A stretch of 64,000 nucleotides of DNA from Maritimibacter sp. HL-12 (GTDB taxonomy: Bacteria > Pseudomonadota > Alphaproteobacteria > Rhodobacterales > Rhodobacteraceae): contig NZ_FXBQ01000001.1 of NCBI RefSeq assembly GCF_900177545.1, forward strand, positions 1,630,122 through 1,694,121, written 5' to 3'. A program made the position numbers and the translations under genes. Position 1 is the first letter of the stretch; each line of letters starts with the position of its first letter. The notes beneath the pieces were generated by a model, which saw nothing but the letters and a program-made list of their open reading frames with translations, ran no database searches and was not told the DNA's origin. Below are positions 18,382-27,050 of this stretch, piece by piece.

Positions 18382-18792
18382 TCATACATGCGTGATTTCG
18401 GGTTTCAGGGACCGGAGGATTTCCCCGACCTCGGCGCGGGTCTCCGCGTCGTAGTTCAGGGCCTTCATCGCGTTCAGGATGTCGTCCGAAGCGGCGTTGT
18501 ATTCCGCGCCGTCGATTGCCATGCCGCGATGCGCCTCGGTCATGCTCCGCCCCTTGTAGTCGGCCGGGCCGCCGCTGCCGGCTGCGAAGAAATCGCAGGT
18601 GTGCCGCTTGATCTCCTCAACCCTTTCCGGTTGGTTCGCATAGGGCTGGAAACGGTGACCGATCAGGGGGTTCTCCATGTGCGCCGCAACGGCCCCGTCG
18701 ACGATCCGGCGGATGCCGGTGGCACCTCCGAGGCGCTCGTAGAGCGACACGCTGTTCAGCGCGTTCAGTTCCTTGGACAATGTCCGGGACAT
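18382..18792 (-). CDS. Group I truncated haemoglobin
   Basis: A 136-residue 2/2 globin. SLYERLGGATGIRRIVD is the usual group I opening. The proximal (F8) His is in SMTEAHRGMAI and the CD region shows GHRFQPY. The N-terminal 15-residue extension is also seen in other trHbN proteins. These haem proteins bind O2 and NO, and several act as NO dioxygenases. A GGAG-containing site precedes ATG 18792. It lies between the tautomerase and cupin genes on the same strand, and the HxlR regulator is divergent from this group. A link to reactive nitrogen or electrophile stress is inference. Confidence 0.9.
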   Translation of the reverse strand: MSRTLSKELNALNSVSLYERLGGATGIRRIVDGAVAAHMENPLIGHRFQPYANQPERVEEIKRHTCDFFAAGSGGPADYKGRSMTEAHRGMAIDGAEYNAASDDILNAMKALNYDAETRAEVGEILRSLKPEITHV

Positions 18793-18840
18793 GTCTGCTC
18801 CTTTCTCGTGTCGGTGTTCTGGAAGGGTCTCGGACGTGTT

Positions 18841-19062
18841 TCAGGCAATTTCGGATTGTGCCTTCCTGACATCGGCGGCTGTCATCGGATTGCCGCCGAT
18901 GGCCCATTCGCCGCTGGCGATTTCCTTCACCCGAACCCAGGTGACGCCGCGCAGCGCCTCGCCCTCGATGGCGACCATCGCTTCGGTCACGTCCCGGATC
19001 ATCCGCTGTTTCTGGGTGTCGTCGAAGACACCTTCGATCAGTTCGATATCGACGAGTGGCAT
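18841..19062 (-). CDS. 4-oxalocrotonate tautomerase-family protein
   Basis: A 73-residue protein starting MPLVDIELIEGVF. After Met removal, Pro1 would be the catalytic base typical of 4-OT enzymes, with beta-alpha-beta monomers that assemble into hexamers. The segment ALRGVTWVRVKEIASGEWAI fits the family. Its substrate is unknown; relatives tautomerise enol intermediates of aromatic degradation. GGAGG lies just upstream. It is the first gene of the minus-strand group and is divergent from the HxlR gene across a 188-bp region that carries possible operators. Confidence 0.85.
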   Translation of the reverse strand: MPLVDIELIEGVFDDTQKQRMIRDVTEAMVAIEGEALRGVTWVRVKEIASGEWAIGGNPMTAADVRKAQSEIA

Positions 19063-19150
19063 GGGATTCCTCCTGTGATTTCTCAGGGTTCGTCAGCGCC
19101 ACGGTTCGCGTGGCGTATGTGCACGGTGGCATCCTTGGCCCTTGCCCCGC

Positions 19151-19193
19151 CAGTTCACGAACTGAACCCGCCCCGATACAGGATCTGAACTGG
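19151..19193. promoter_or_regulatory. Candidate HxlR operator in the divergent region
   Basis: CAGTTC-AC-GAACTG at 19151-19164 is a perfect inverted repeat, and a further GAACTGG half-site lies at 19187-19193. A second dyad, GTGCC/GGCAC, is at 19211-19226. All lie between the tautomerase and HxlR genes, where an autoregulating HxlR protein would bind. Assignment is by position and symmetry only. Confidence 0.45.
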
Positions 19194-19250
19194 CCGGATG
19201 CGGGGTCGATGTGCCACTTTGGGCACCCAAGGAGAACAGGAGGCCCGACG

Positions 19251-19949
19251 ATGACCAATGCGAGCTACAAGCAGTTCTGCCCCGTCGCCATGGCGGCGGA
19301 GCTCCTTTGCACCCGCTGGACCGTGATCCTTCTGCGCGAACTGGTTGCCGGATCCAGCCGCTTCAACGAGCTGCGCAGGGGCGTGCCGCGAATGTCGCCG
19401 GCATTGCTGTCGAAGCGTCTGAGCGAACTGGAAACGGCCGGCGTCGTGAGGCGCGAGAGACTGTCCGAAGCGCCCGGGATCGACGCCTACCGCCTGACCG
19501 AAGCCGGGCATGATCTTCAGCCGGTAATCGAGGCCATCGGCACGTGGGGCCAGAAGTGGGTGGAGACCGAGCCGTCGCTCGAAAACCTCGACCCGGAGCT
19601 TCTGATGTGGGACATGCGCCGCAATCTCGACACGGACCCTGTTCCGGACCGGCGCGTGGTGATCGAGTTCACCTACCCCGAGTTGCCCGAGGCTCAGCGC
19701 AGGTGGTGGCTGATCGTGGAGCCGGATCGTACCGTGGATCTCTGCCACATCGACCCCGGCTTCGACGTGGATCTCTATGCGAGGGTCGATCTGCGGACGA
19801 TGACGGAAATCTGGATGGGCCTGAGGTCTGTCGCAGATGCCGTCGATCGCGAGGCGCTGCTGCTGGTGGGATCGACGTCGCTGACCCGCACCATGCAGAC
19901 CTGGCTTGGCCTCAGCCCCTTTGCACGGCAGGCAAAACTGGCGAGATAG
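19251..19949 (+). CDS. HxlR-family transcriptional regulator
   Basis: A 232-residue regulator. Residues 1-110 form the HxlR winged helix: YKQFCPVAMAAELLCTRW, then RFNELRRGVPRMSPALLSKR, then GVVRRE. The conserved Cys at about residue 9 is the position used for thiol sensing in YodB/HypR-type members. The longer C-terminal half (about 110-232) is an added alpha/beta domain, seemingly sterol-carrier-like, found in larger HxlR proteins. ATG 19251 has GGAGG upstream. It is divergent from the tautomerase-globin-cupin genes, which it probably controls. Confidence 0.9.
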   Translation: MTNASYKQFCPVAMAAELLCTRWTVILLRELVAGSSRFNELRRGVPRMSPALLSKRLSELETAGVVRRERLSEAPGIDAYRLTEAGHDLQPVIEAIGTWGQKWVETEPSLENLDPELLMWDMRRNLDTDPVPDRRVVIEFTYPELPEAQRRWWLIVEPDRTVDLCHIDPGFDVDLYARVDLRTMTEIWMGLRSVADAVDREALLLVGSTSLTRTMQTWLGLSPFARQAKLAR

Positions 19950-20148
19950 GCGCAAGTTGCACGCACCTCCGGTCATCCTGCCAAGCGAGATTCTGTACGA
20001 AGCACCAAGGACCGTCGTGCGAAAGCCGCAGCGCGGCATCGGGTCGACTGATGAAGGGCAGCTTTGGGGCCGATCGCGTCAAGGCGCATCAAGGTGCCCC
20101 CGGACTTTGCGCCACCCGCTCCCGGCGCCCCGCCACCTTCCGCCCCCC

Positions 20149-20619
20149 TCAAGCCCGGTGATATGGCACGCCTGCCAGGATCGTTGCAGCCCGGTAGAGC
20201 TGTTCGGTGAGCATCACCCGCACCAGCATGTGCGGCCAGACCATCTTGCCGAAACTCAGGGCGAAATCGGCCCGGGCCCTCAGTGCCGGGTCGATCCCGT
20301 CGGCACCGCCGATCACGAAGCTCACGTCGCCGCGCCCCTCGTCGCGCCATGCCGCGAGCCGGTTGGCGAAGTCGGGCGAGGTCATGTCCTGCCCGCGCTC
20401 ATCCATGATGCACAGCAGCGCACCCGCAGGGATCGCCTTTTCGAGCAGTTGCGCCTCGGCGACCATCCCGCCACCCTTGCGGTCGTCGACCTCGATCACC
20501 CTTGCGGGCCCAAGCCCGAGCGCCCGTCCGCCACGCTCGAAACGCGTGAGATAATCGTCAACCAGCACCCGCTCCGGCCCCGACCGGAGACGGCCCACCG
20601 CGACGATCTGCACCCGCAT
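20149..20619 (-). CDS. rlmH: 23S rRNA pseudouridine-1915 N3-methyltransferase RlmH
   Basis: A 156-residue SPOUT methyltransferase that methylates pseudouridine 1915 in helix 69 of 23S rRNA, in the 70S ribosome. MRVQIVAVGRLRSGPE is the standard start. MDERGQ and FVIGGADG form the SAM-binding knot, and the C-terminus EQLYRAATILAGVPYHR is diagnostic. The start codon overlaps the rsfS stop (TGATG), the conserved rsfS-rlmH pair. A much longer open frame upstream in the same phase is a shadow of rsfS. Confidence 0.97.
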   Translation of the reverse strand: MRVQIVAVGRLRSGPERVLVDDYLTRFERGGRALGLGPARVIEVDDRKGGGMVAEAQLLEKAIPAGALLCIMDERGQDMTSPDFANRLAAWRDEGRGDVSFVIGGADGIDPALRARADFALSFGKMVWPHMLVRVMLTEQLYRAATILAGVPYHRA

Positions 20620-20972
20620 CAGGCGGTGTGGGGCGATGGCGCGCCGGGCGTCATCCACATTTTTTCGAGCTGGTAGAAATCGCGCACCTCGGGCCGGAAG
20701 ACGTGCACGATCACATCGCCCGCGTCGATCAGAACCCAGTCGCCCTGATCCTTGCCCTCGGTCTTGCACAGGATGCCGAGATCCTGCTTCAGCCGGTCGG
20801 TGAGGTTTTCCGAGATCGCTGCCACCTGCCGCGAAGACCGCCCCGAGCAGACCACCATGTGATCGGCCATGGAAGACTTTCCCTTGAGCGGGATCGGCAC
20901 GATGTCTTCGGCCTTGTCGTCTTCGAGTGAAGCGATGATTCGATCGAGCAAGGTTTCGCTCGTTGCGGGCAT
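20619..20972 (-). CDS. rsfS: Ribosome silencing factor RsfS
   Basis: A 117-residue Iojap/RsfS protein. It binds L14 on the 50S subunit and blocks subunit joining under slow growth. Recognisable segments are KAEDIVPIPLKGKSSMADHM, VVCSGRSSRQVAA and GDVIVHVF, ending in DFYQLEKMW. I chose ATG 20972 because homologues have only about ten residues before LLDRIIASL. Its own ribosome site is poor, while a near-perfect AAGGAGG lies 80 bp upstream serving a short ORF (next entry). In-frame ATG 21068 would give a longer form. It overlaps rlmH by 1 nt. Confidence 0.93.
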   Translation of the reverse strand: MPATSETLLDRIIASLEDDKAEDIVPIPLKGKSSMADHMVVCSGRSSRQVAAISENLTDRLKQDLGILCKTEGKDQGDWVLIDAGDVIVHVFRPEVRDFYQLEKMWMTPGAPSPHTA

Positions 20973-20983
20973 CGGCGTGGCTT

Positions 20984-21043
20984 TCACGCGTGCCCCCGAT
21001 GCGGCCACATGATTGGCCGCGTCTGCTGGATGAGACAGGACAT
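20984..21043 (-). CDS. Possible 19-residue leader ORF before rsfS
   Basis: ATG 21043 is preceded by AAGGAGG at ideal spacing and encodes MSCLIQQTRPIMWPHRGHA. The stop lies 11 nt before the rsfS start, which itself has no good ribosome site. The arrangement suggests translational coupling of rsfS to a leader peptide. It may instead mark a missed rsfS start, for example non-ATG codons in the rsfS frame close to the same site. No homology is known to me. Confidence 0.35.
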   Translation of the reverse strand: MSCLIQQTRPIMWPHRGHA

Positions 21044-21117
21044 AGTCCTCCTTCGTTGCGCGCCGCATGCACCCCGGCGCCGGGATACCTGCAAGATAGC
21101 AATTCCGTTTGCCATTC

Positions 21118-22455
21118 TCAACATTCCGCCTTCCCATCGCCAAGCAAGCGCACTTCGCGTTGCGGGAAAGGGATGTCGATCCCGTTTTCCCGGAAGGCAT
21201 CCCAGAGCGCGAGATAGACGTTGCCGCGAATGTTGGTGAGCCCGCCGGTGGGATCCTCGATCCAGAACCGCAACAGATAATCCACCGACGAATCGCCGAA
21301 GCCGGTGATATGACAAACCGGCGGGCGGAAGCTCAGCACCCTGTCGACCGATTTCGCCGCCTCGATCGCCACCTTGCGAACCTGGTGCGGATCGTTGTGG
21401 TAGGCGGTGCCGAAGACGATATCGAGCCGCACGAAGGCGTTGGTGTGCGACCAGTTCACCACCTGCCCAGTGATCAGGTCTTCGTTCGGGATCAGGTATT
21501 CCCGCCCGTCGCGGGTCACGACCGAAACGTAACGCGCGCCCATCTGCTCGATCCAGCCGAAGGTCTCGCCAAGCGAGATCACGTCGCCCGGCTTGATCGA
21601 CTTGTCGAGCAGCAGGATGAAGCCGGAGACGAGGTTCGAGACGACCTTCTGCAAGCCGAAGCCGAGGCCAACGCCGATCGCGCCCGAGAGCACCGCGAGC
21701 CCGGTCAGGTCGACCCCGACAACCTTCAGCCCGATGAAGAAGGCGGCGCTGTAGAGCACCACCTGCAGAACCTTGATGGTCAGAACCTGGATCGACGGGC
21801 TGATATCGGTCTTCTTGCGAATCCGACGCGCCGAATTGGCCGCGAGAAAACGCGCCGCTACAATCAGCGCGCCGATGATCACCACCGCCTGCACGACCAT
21901 CCAGAGCGAAAGCCGTGTCTCACCGAGGCTGAGCGCGATCCCGTCCATCAGCGCCACCACGTCGTCGGTGAGCCCGAGAATCGAAACCGTCACCCAGGCC
22001 CAACCGCCGGTGCGCACGAGCGATCGCAGCGTGGCGTTGCCGATGAACCGTGTCGCCAGCGCGATCACCAGCCAGGCAAAGGCGATCTGGCCGATGACCG
22101 CGAGCAGGTAGGAGCGCGAGGGCCAGGTGAATTCGCGCATCCCCCAGATCACCGGCCAGATGATTGCCACGAACACGATCAGGCTCATCCGCCGGTGGAC
22201 CAGCACACCGAAGCGCATCCGCCATGTCGGCCAACCCTCACGGGTGCGCAGCCAGGCTTCCCATTTCGGCGCGAGGACGCGCGCGGCGATGTGCGCCACC
22301 ACGAAGATCGCGAGCGCGATCAGCACCTGGTAGGCATTCCAGGGCCGGATCAGCCCTTCAACGAATCGGACTCCCGTTTCCCAAAGGCCGATCGCAACCT
22401 CATCCGGCGTCGGTGCGACGATTTCGGGTTCGGTGACTTCGGTTTCTTCTTCCAT
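21118..22455 (-). CDS. MscS-family mechanosensitive channel
   Basis: A 445-residue membrane protein. Four to five hydrophobic helices are followed by the MscS pore helix and beta domain: AIGVGLGFGLQKVVSNL, then GDVISLGETFGWIEQMG, then LIPNEDLI. The C-terminal alpha/beta part ends near EVRLLGDGKAEC. Such channels open on membrane tension and release solutes after osmotic downshock. The N-terminus is acidic and has extra helices compared with the minimal MscS (286 residues). The start is ATG 22455. It lies 145 bp upstream of rsfS on the same strand. Confidence 0.92.
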   Translation of the reverse strand: MEEETEVTEPEIVAPTPDEVAIGLWETGVRFVEGLIRPWNAYQVLIALAIFVVAHIAARVLAPKWEAWLRTREGWPTWRMRFGVLVHRRMSLIVFVAIIWPVIWGMREFTWPSRSYLLAVIGQIAFAWLVIALATRFIGNATLRSLVRTGGWAWVTVSILGLTDDVVALMDGIALSLGETRLSLWMVVQAVVIIGALIVAARFLAANSARRIRKKTDISPSIQVLTIKVLQVVLYSAAFFIGLKVVGVDLTGLAVLSGAIGVGLGFGLQKVVSNLVSGFILLLDKSIKPGDVISLGETFGWIEQMGARYVSVVTRDGREYLIPNEDLITGQVVNWSHTNAFVRLDIVFGTAYHNDPHQVRKVAIEAAKSVDRVLSFRPPVCHITGFGDSSVDYLLRFWIEDPTGGLTNIRGNVYLALWDAFRENGIDIPFPQREVRLLGDGKAEC

Positions 22456-22550
22456 CGGCGCCTGTCCTTTGGGGCAAGGTTGTCATCAACCTTTGCGCAG
22501 GTCCAGCAGCAAGGCTTGCGAGACTCGCCGCTCGCCTGTATCTGGCAAGC

Positions 22551-22637
22551 ATGAAACGGATCTTCGACATGGACGACCGCGCGCGCCTGCCCTGGCGCTT
22601 CCATGGGGCGACGCTGAGCGTGCTGGCGCGACTTTGA
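22551..22637 (+). CDS. Possible 28-residue ORF upstream of leuC
   Basis: A short ATG-started frame (MKRIFDMDDRARLPW...) ends 57 bp before leuC, with G/C-biased third positions. Four of its last sixteen residues are Leu (TLSVLARL at the end), which recalls leucine leader peptides. No attenuator hairpin with a T-run is visible between it and leuC, and the ribosome site is weak. It may be fortuitous. Confidence 0.25.
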   Translation: MKRIFDMDDRARLPWRFHGATLSVLARL

Positions 22638-22694
22638 TCGCGGCCATGCTGCAACCACGTTCGTTTCACTTCAATTCCCACGGGAGAACACCGC

Positions 22695-24098
22695 ATGTCC
22701 GGGAAGACACTCTACGACAAGATCTGGGATGCCCACGTCGCGCATGAAGCCGAAGACGGCACCTGCCTGCTCTACATTGATCGCCACCTCGTGCACGAGG
22801 TCACCAGCCCGCAAGCCTTCGAGGGGCTGCGCATGGCCGGCCGCAAGGTGCACGCGCCCGACAAGACGATTGCCGTGCCCGATCACAACGTGCCCACCAC
22901 GCTCGACCGCGAAAAGGGCATCGAGAACGAGGAAAGCCGCATCCAGGTCGAGGCGCTCGACAGCAACGCGCGCGAGACCGGCATTCACTACTATCCGGTG
23001 AACGATGTCCGGCAGGGGATCGTGCACATCGTCGGCCCCGAACAGGGCTGGACGCTGCCGGGGATGACGGTGGTTTGCGGCGACAGCCACACCGCCACGC
23101 ACGGCGCTTTCGGCGCGCTGGCGCATGGCATCGGCACATCCGAGGTCGAGCATGTGCTCGCCACGCAGACGCTGATCCAGCAGAAATCGAAGAACATGAA
23201 GGTGGAGATCACCGGCAAGCTCAATCCGGGGGTCACCGCCAAGGACATTACCCTTGCGGTGATCGGCAAGACCGGCACCGCCGGCGGCACCGGCTACGTG
23301 ATCGAGTATTGCGGCGAGGCGATCCGTTCGCTCTCGATGGAAGGCCGGATGACCGTGTGCAACATGGCGATCGAGGGCGGTGCGCGCGCTGGCCTGATCG
23401 CGCCGGACGAGACCACCTTCGCCTATGTGAAGGGCCGCCCGCACGCGCCGAAGGGTGCCCAGTGGGAGGCCGCGCTGGCCTGGTGGAAGACCCTCTACTC
23501 CGACGACGATGCGCATTGGGACAAGGTCATCACCATCGCCGCCGAAGAGATCGAGCCGGTGGTTACCTGGGGCACCTCGCCCGAGGATGTGCTGCCGATC
23601 TCGGCCAAGGTGCCCGCGCCCGAGGATTTCACTGGCGGCAAGGTCGAGGCCGCGAAGCGCGCGCTCGACTACATGGGGCTGAAGCCCGGCACGCCGCTCA
23701 ACGAGATCAAGGTCGATGCCGTGTTCATCGGTTCCTGCACCAATGGCCGGATCGAGGATCTGCGCGAGGTCGCCAAGATCCTGAAAGGCAAGAAGGTGGC
23801 CGAGGGCGTCCGGGTGATGATCGTGCCCGGATCCGGTCTGGTGCGCGAACAGGCCGAGCAGGAAGGGCTGGCCGAGATCTTCGAGCAGGCCGGGGCCGAA
23901 TGGCGCCTCGCCGGTTGCTCGATGTGCCTGGCGATGAACCCCGATCAGCTCGCCCCCGGCGAACGCTGTGCCTCCACCTCGAATCGCAACTTCGAGGGGC
24001 GGCAGGGCTACAAGGGCCGCACCCACCTGATGAGCCCGGCAATGGCGGCGGCGGCGGCGGTGACGGGTCACCTCACCGACGTGCGCGAACTGGCTTGA
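22695..24098 (+). CDS. leuC: 3-isopropylmalate dehydratase large subunit
   Basis: A 467-residue aconitase-family subunit. With LeuD it isomerises 2-isopropylmalate to 3-isopropylmalate in leucine synthesis. The 4Fe-4S ligands are visible in FIGSCTNGR and in [10 protein letters not shown]. The sequences PDHNVPTT and [12 protein letters not shown] are family-diagnostic. Length is canonical. GGGAG lies 9 nt upstream of ATG 22695. leuD follows after 148 bp and is probably on the same transcript; leuB lies 4 kb further on. Confidence 0.98.
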   Translation: MSGKTLYDKIWDAHVAHEAEDGTCLLYIDRHLVHEVTSPQAFEGLRMAGRKVHAPDKTIAVPDHNVPTTLDREKGIENEESRIQVEALDSNARETGIHYYPVNDVRQGIVHIVGPEQGWTLPGMTVVCGDSHTATHGAFGALAHGIGTSEVEHVLATQTLIQQKSKNMKVEITGKLNPGVTAKDITLAVIGKTGTAGGTGYVIEYCGEAIRSLSMEGRMTVCNMAIEGGARAGLIAPDETTFAYVKGRPHAPKGAQWEAALAWWKTLYSDDDAHWDKVITIAAEEIEPVVTWGTSPEDVLPISAKVPAPEDFTGGKVEAAKRALDYMGLKPGTPLNEIKVDAVFIGSCTNGRIEDLREVAKILKGKKVAEGVRVMIVPGSGLVREQAEQEGLAEIFEQAGAEWRLAGCSMCLAMNPDQLAPGERCASTSNRNFEGRQGYKGRTHLMSPAMAAAAAVTGHLTDVRELA

Positions 24099-24170
24099 CC
24101 GTGAACGGGACCAGCGCAGAAGGCGGCGCGGAAATGAGGCGCAGCGGCATGGGCAGATTGATGTGCCATA

Positions 24171-24192
24171 CGTTTTGCCGACGTTTTGCCGA
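24171..24192 (+). repeat. 11-bp tandem repeat between leuC and leuD
   Basis: CGTTTTGCCGA occurs twice directly in tandem (24171-24181 and 24182-24192), followed by a degenerate third copy. It lies in the 148-bp leuC-leuD spacer. No function is evident; it may be replication slippage. Confidence 0.55.
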
Positions 24193-24246
24193 CGCTTCGG
24201 AAAAAGCCCTCCTGCGGTCGTCCCCACAAGATATGGTAGACTGAAT

Positions 24247-24852
24247 ATGGAAAAATTCGAAAAACTCACCGGGATCGCGGCACCTATGCCGCTGGTCAAT
24301 ATCGACACCGACATGATCATCCCGAAGGTGTTTCTGAAAACGATCAAGCGGTCGGGCCTCGGGGTGAACCTTTTCGACGAGATGCGCTATGACCGCGAGG
24401 GCAACGAGATCCCCGATTTCGTGCTGAACAAGCCGCAATACCGCGCCGCCGAAATTCTCGTGGCGGGCGACAATTTCGGTTGCGGCTCCTCGCGCGAGCA
24501 TGCGCCCTGGGCGCTGAGGGATTTCGGCATCAAGGCGGTGATCTCCACCTCCTTCGCCGACATCTTCTTCAACAACTGCTTCAAGAACGGCATCCTGCCC
24601 ATCGTTCTGCCGCAGGAACAGGTCGATCTGTTGATGGCCGACGCCGAGAAAGGTGCCAATGCGCGGATGACCGTCGATCTCGAAAACCAGTGCATCACCA
24701 CCTCCGATGGCATCGAGATCCCCTTCAACGTTGACCCGTTCCGCAAGCATTGCCTGATGAACGGACTCGACGATATCGGCCTCACCTTCGAGAAGAAGGC
24801 CGCGATCGATGCCTTCGAGCAGAAGGCCGCGCAGGAGCGCCCCTGGGTCTGA
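24247..24852 (+). CDS. leuD: 3-isopropylmalate dehydratase small subunit
   Basis: A 201-residue swivel-domain subunit that completes the LeuCD enzyme. [13 protein letters not shown] near the start and [14 protein letters not shown] in the middle are diagnostic, and length is standard. ATG 24247 begins MEKFEKLTG. An in-frame ATG at 24163 would add 28 non-conserved residues and is rejected. A strong terminator follows 41 bp after the stop. Confidence 0.98.
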   Translation: MEKFEKLTGIAAPMPLVNIDTDMIIPKVFLKTIKRSGLGVNLFDEMRYDREGNEIPDFVLNKPQYRAAEILVAGDNFGCGSSREHAPWALRDFGIKAVISTSFADIFFNNCFKNGILPIVLPQEQVDLLMADAEKGANARMTVDLENQCITTSDGIEIPFNVDPFRKHCLMNGLDDIGLTFEKKAAIDAFEQKAAQERPWV

Positions 24853-24893
24853 ATCCATATCTTGATAGGCATTTTCGCCTTTCCACCACATCA

Positions 24894-24922
24894 AGGGCCG
24901 CCCCCCAAGGCGGCCCTATTTT
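24894..24922 (+). terminator. Rho-independent terminator after leuD
   Basis: AGGGCCGCC (24894-24902) pairs perfectly with GGCGGCCCT (24909-24917) over a 6-nt loop, followed by ATTTTC. This 9-bp GC-rich stem with a T-run ends the leuC-leuD transcript. Confidence 0.85.
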
Positions 24923-25125
24923 CGTTCCAAAAATGATGCACAATCGCACCAGTTCTACCCAAATGCTGCCCGGAATTTTCTGATTTAAGAAGACGTTGCT
25001 TGAAGAGGTCACCGATGTGGGCAAGAGTATGGCAATAATGAGGCAGCCTGCCACAATCGGCGGGATCAGGTTGGAACAAGGGTTGCGGCACCGTATCGCG
25101 CCCGTCCAGTTTGAGGATATGGGCA

Positions 25126-25965
25126 GTGTTTGATCGACTCCCCGGAGCAATTGCGCGTGCATTCCTGATGGCAATGCTGGTTGCCACGCCTGCGCTGATG
25201 CTGCCGGACGTCGGGTCCGACGCGATCCAGGTCGTCGTTCTGGTGGCGATCTTCGCCGCTGCACTCACCCTGTTCGAATACGCTTCCAGCTATCCCGGTC
25301 TGGTCGAGTTTCGCGATGCGCCGCCGTTCAACCGAATCCGGTTTGCCAGCCTTTTTGCTACGGTTTTCCTGATCTCGCTGGTGGTGCGGGGCAGCACCGA
25401 CCACTCGACCGCAACCCATTTCGTCGAGGCCATCGGCACACTGATCGGAAAGTCTATCGATTTTCCTTACAGCCCGGTCCGCCTGATCGTGCTGATGTTG
25501 CCTGAGAACGCGACGGCACATGACATCATCACCCTGCGCACCGCGGCGGGCATGGCTTACCTCATCTCGCTTCTCTCGCTCGCGGTGTTTCTCATCGTGC
25601 TGCGTGCGTTCAACTGGCCGAACAGCCACGACAAATTCAATGTCTGGATCAATCTCCCGACCTTCGACCCCACCACCGGCGGCGACGTGGTGGCGCGACT
25701 GGAGCGCGATGCCCGGTTCAACGTGGCGCTGGGCTTCCTGCTGCCGTTCATCACACCGGTGCTCGTCAAGGCCGCGGCCGGTGCTCTCGGTTCGGTCTCG
25801 CTCGCCAACGAACAAACGATAATCTGGACGATCAGTGCCTGGGCCTTTCTGCCCGCCAGCCTTTTCATGCGTGGCATCGCCATGCAAAGGGTTGCCGGGA
25901 TGATCGCCGATCAGCGCCAGAGGCAGGGGGCGGGCGAAGCCGAACAGGCTCTGCAACCCGTCTGA
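25126..25965 (+). CDS. Conserved polytopic membrane protein
   Basis: A 279-residue protein of unknown function with about five hydrophobic helices. Examples are VVVLVAIFAAALTLFEYA near residue 35 and AGMAYLISLLSLAVFLIVL near 145. A conserved-looking loop EFRDAPPFNRIRF lies after the first helices. I recall similar proteins in Rhodobacterales beside leucine genes, usually beginning MFDRLP. I therefore chose GTG 25126, which has GAGGAT upstream, over TTG 25111. The stop overlaps the next gene's ATG by 1 nt, so the two are coupled. No transport or enzyme motif is visible. Confidence 0.7.
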   Translation: MFDRLPGAIARAFLMAMLVATPALMLPDVGSDAIQVVVLVAIFAAALTLFEYASSYPGLVEFRDAPPFNRIRFASLFATVFLISLVVRGSTDHSTATHFVEAIGTLIGKSIDFPYSPVRLIVLMLPENATAHDIITLRTAAGMAYLISLLSLAVFLIVLRAFNWPNSHDKFNVWINLPTFDPTTGGDVVARLERDARFNVALGFLLPFITPVLVKAAAGALGSVSLANEQTIIWTISAWAFLPASLFMRGIAMQRVAGMIADQRQRQGAGEAEQALQPV

Positions 25966-27050
25966 TGCCGCGTCGTCTGCTGATCGCGGCGACAGCGCTT
26001 TCCTTTGCCGCTGCGAGCGTTGCGCTTGGTGATACTCTGCGGGTTGCCACTTTTGATGTCGAGTTGCAGCGGCGTGGCCCCGGCCTTTTGCTCTCCGATA
26101 TTCTCTCAGGCGAAGATCAGGTTGTTGCCGTGGTCAGGGTTGTCGCGGCGGTCGCACCGGATGTGCTGCTCCTGACCGGGTTCGACCATGATCACGAAGG
26201 CCATGCGCTCGCCGCCTTTGCCGATCGCCTCGGCGCCGCTGGCCACGTGATGCCCCATGTCTTTGCGGCGCGCCCGAACGCCGGCCTGCCGTCGGGTCTT
26301 GATCTCGATGGCAACGGTCGGCTTGGCGAAGCCCGCGACGCGCAGGGCTACGGCGCTTTCACCGGGCAAGGCGGCATGGCCGTGCTGTCGCGCTACCCGA
26401 TCGGTGACGTGCGCGATTTCAGCGCCTTCCCTTGGGCCGACCTGCCGGGCGCGATCCCGCCCACGGTTGATGGCCGCCCCTTTCCCTCCCCCGAGGTTCA
26501 GGCTGCGCAAAGGCTCTCGTCGGTCGCGCATTGGGATGTGCCAGTGATCACGCCGGATGGCCCGCTGCATCTCCTCGCCTTCAATGCGACAACCCCGGTC
26601 TTCGATGGCCCCGAAGACCTGAACGGGCGGCGGAACCACGACGAAATCCTGTTCTGGAAACGCCTGCTCGACGGTGCGCTGCCCTTCGATCCGCCCGCCG
26701 AGCCGGTGGTTGTGCTCGGCAATGCCAATCTCGATCCCGTCGATGGCGACGGGCGGCGCGAGGCGATCCGTGCGCTGCTTGACGATCCACGCCTGCAAGA
26801 CGCGCGACCAGCGAGCAGCGGCGGCACACTTGCGGCCAATCCCGAGCACCGCGCCGACCCGGCGCTCGACACCGCGGACTGGTCAGACCCGAGGCCGGGC
26901 AATCTGAGGGTGGATTACGTGCTGCCCGATGCCCGCCTCGAAGTGTCCGGCGCAGGCGTGTTCTGGCCTGCGTCGGATGATCCGCTTGCCGAGGTGGTGG
27001 AAACGGCAAGCCGACATCGGCTGGTCTGGGTCGATCTGGAGTTCAACTGA
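25965..27050 (+). CDS. Secreted endonuclease/exonuclease/phosphatase-fold protein
   Basis: A 361-residue protein with a signal peptide (MPRRLLIAATALSFAAASVALG). The body has the EEP (DNase I-like) fold: TLRVATFDVEL opening, GGMAVLSRYPI, VVLGNANLDP and a C-terminal RHRLVWVDLEF. These align with the catalytic Asn/Asp/His positions of the family, though the first Glu motif is weak. Substrates of such exported EEP proteins range from nucleic acids to phospholipids or phosphoesters; none can be chosen here. Coupled to the upstream membrane protein gene. Its 3' end overlaps the convergent epimerase gene by 8 bp. Confidence 0.8.
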   Translation: MPRRLLIAATALSFAAASVALGDTLRVATFDVELQRRGPGLLLSDILSGEDQVVAVVRVVAAVAPDVLLLTGFDHDHEGHALAAFADRLGAAGHVMPHVFAARPNAGLPSGLDLDGNGRLGEARDAQGYGAFTGQGGMAVLSRYPIGDVRDFSAFPWADLPGAIPPTVDGRPFPSPEVQAAQRLSSVAHWDVPVITPDGPLHLLAFNATTPVFDGPEDLNGRRNHDEILFWKRLLDGALPFDPPAEPVVVLGNANLDPVDGDGRREAIRALLDDPRLQDARPASSGGTLAANPEHRADPALDTADWSDPRPGNLRVDYVLPDARLEVSGAGVFWPASDDPLAEVVETASRHRLVWVDLEFN

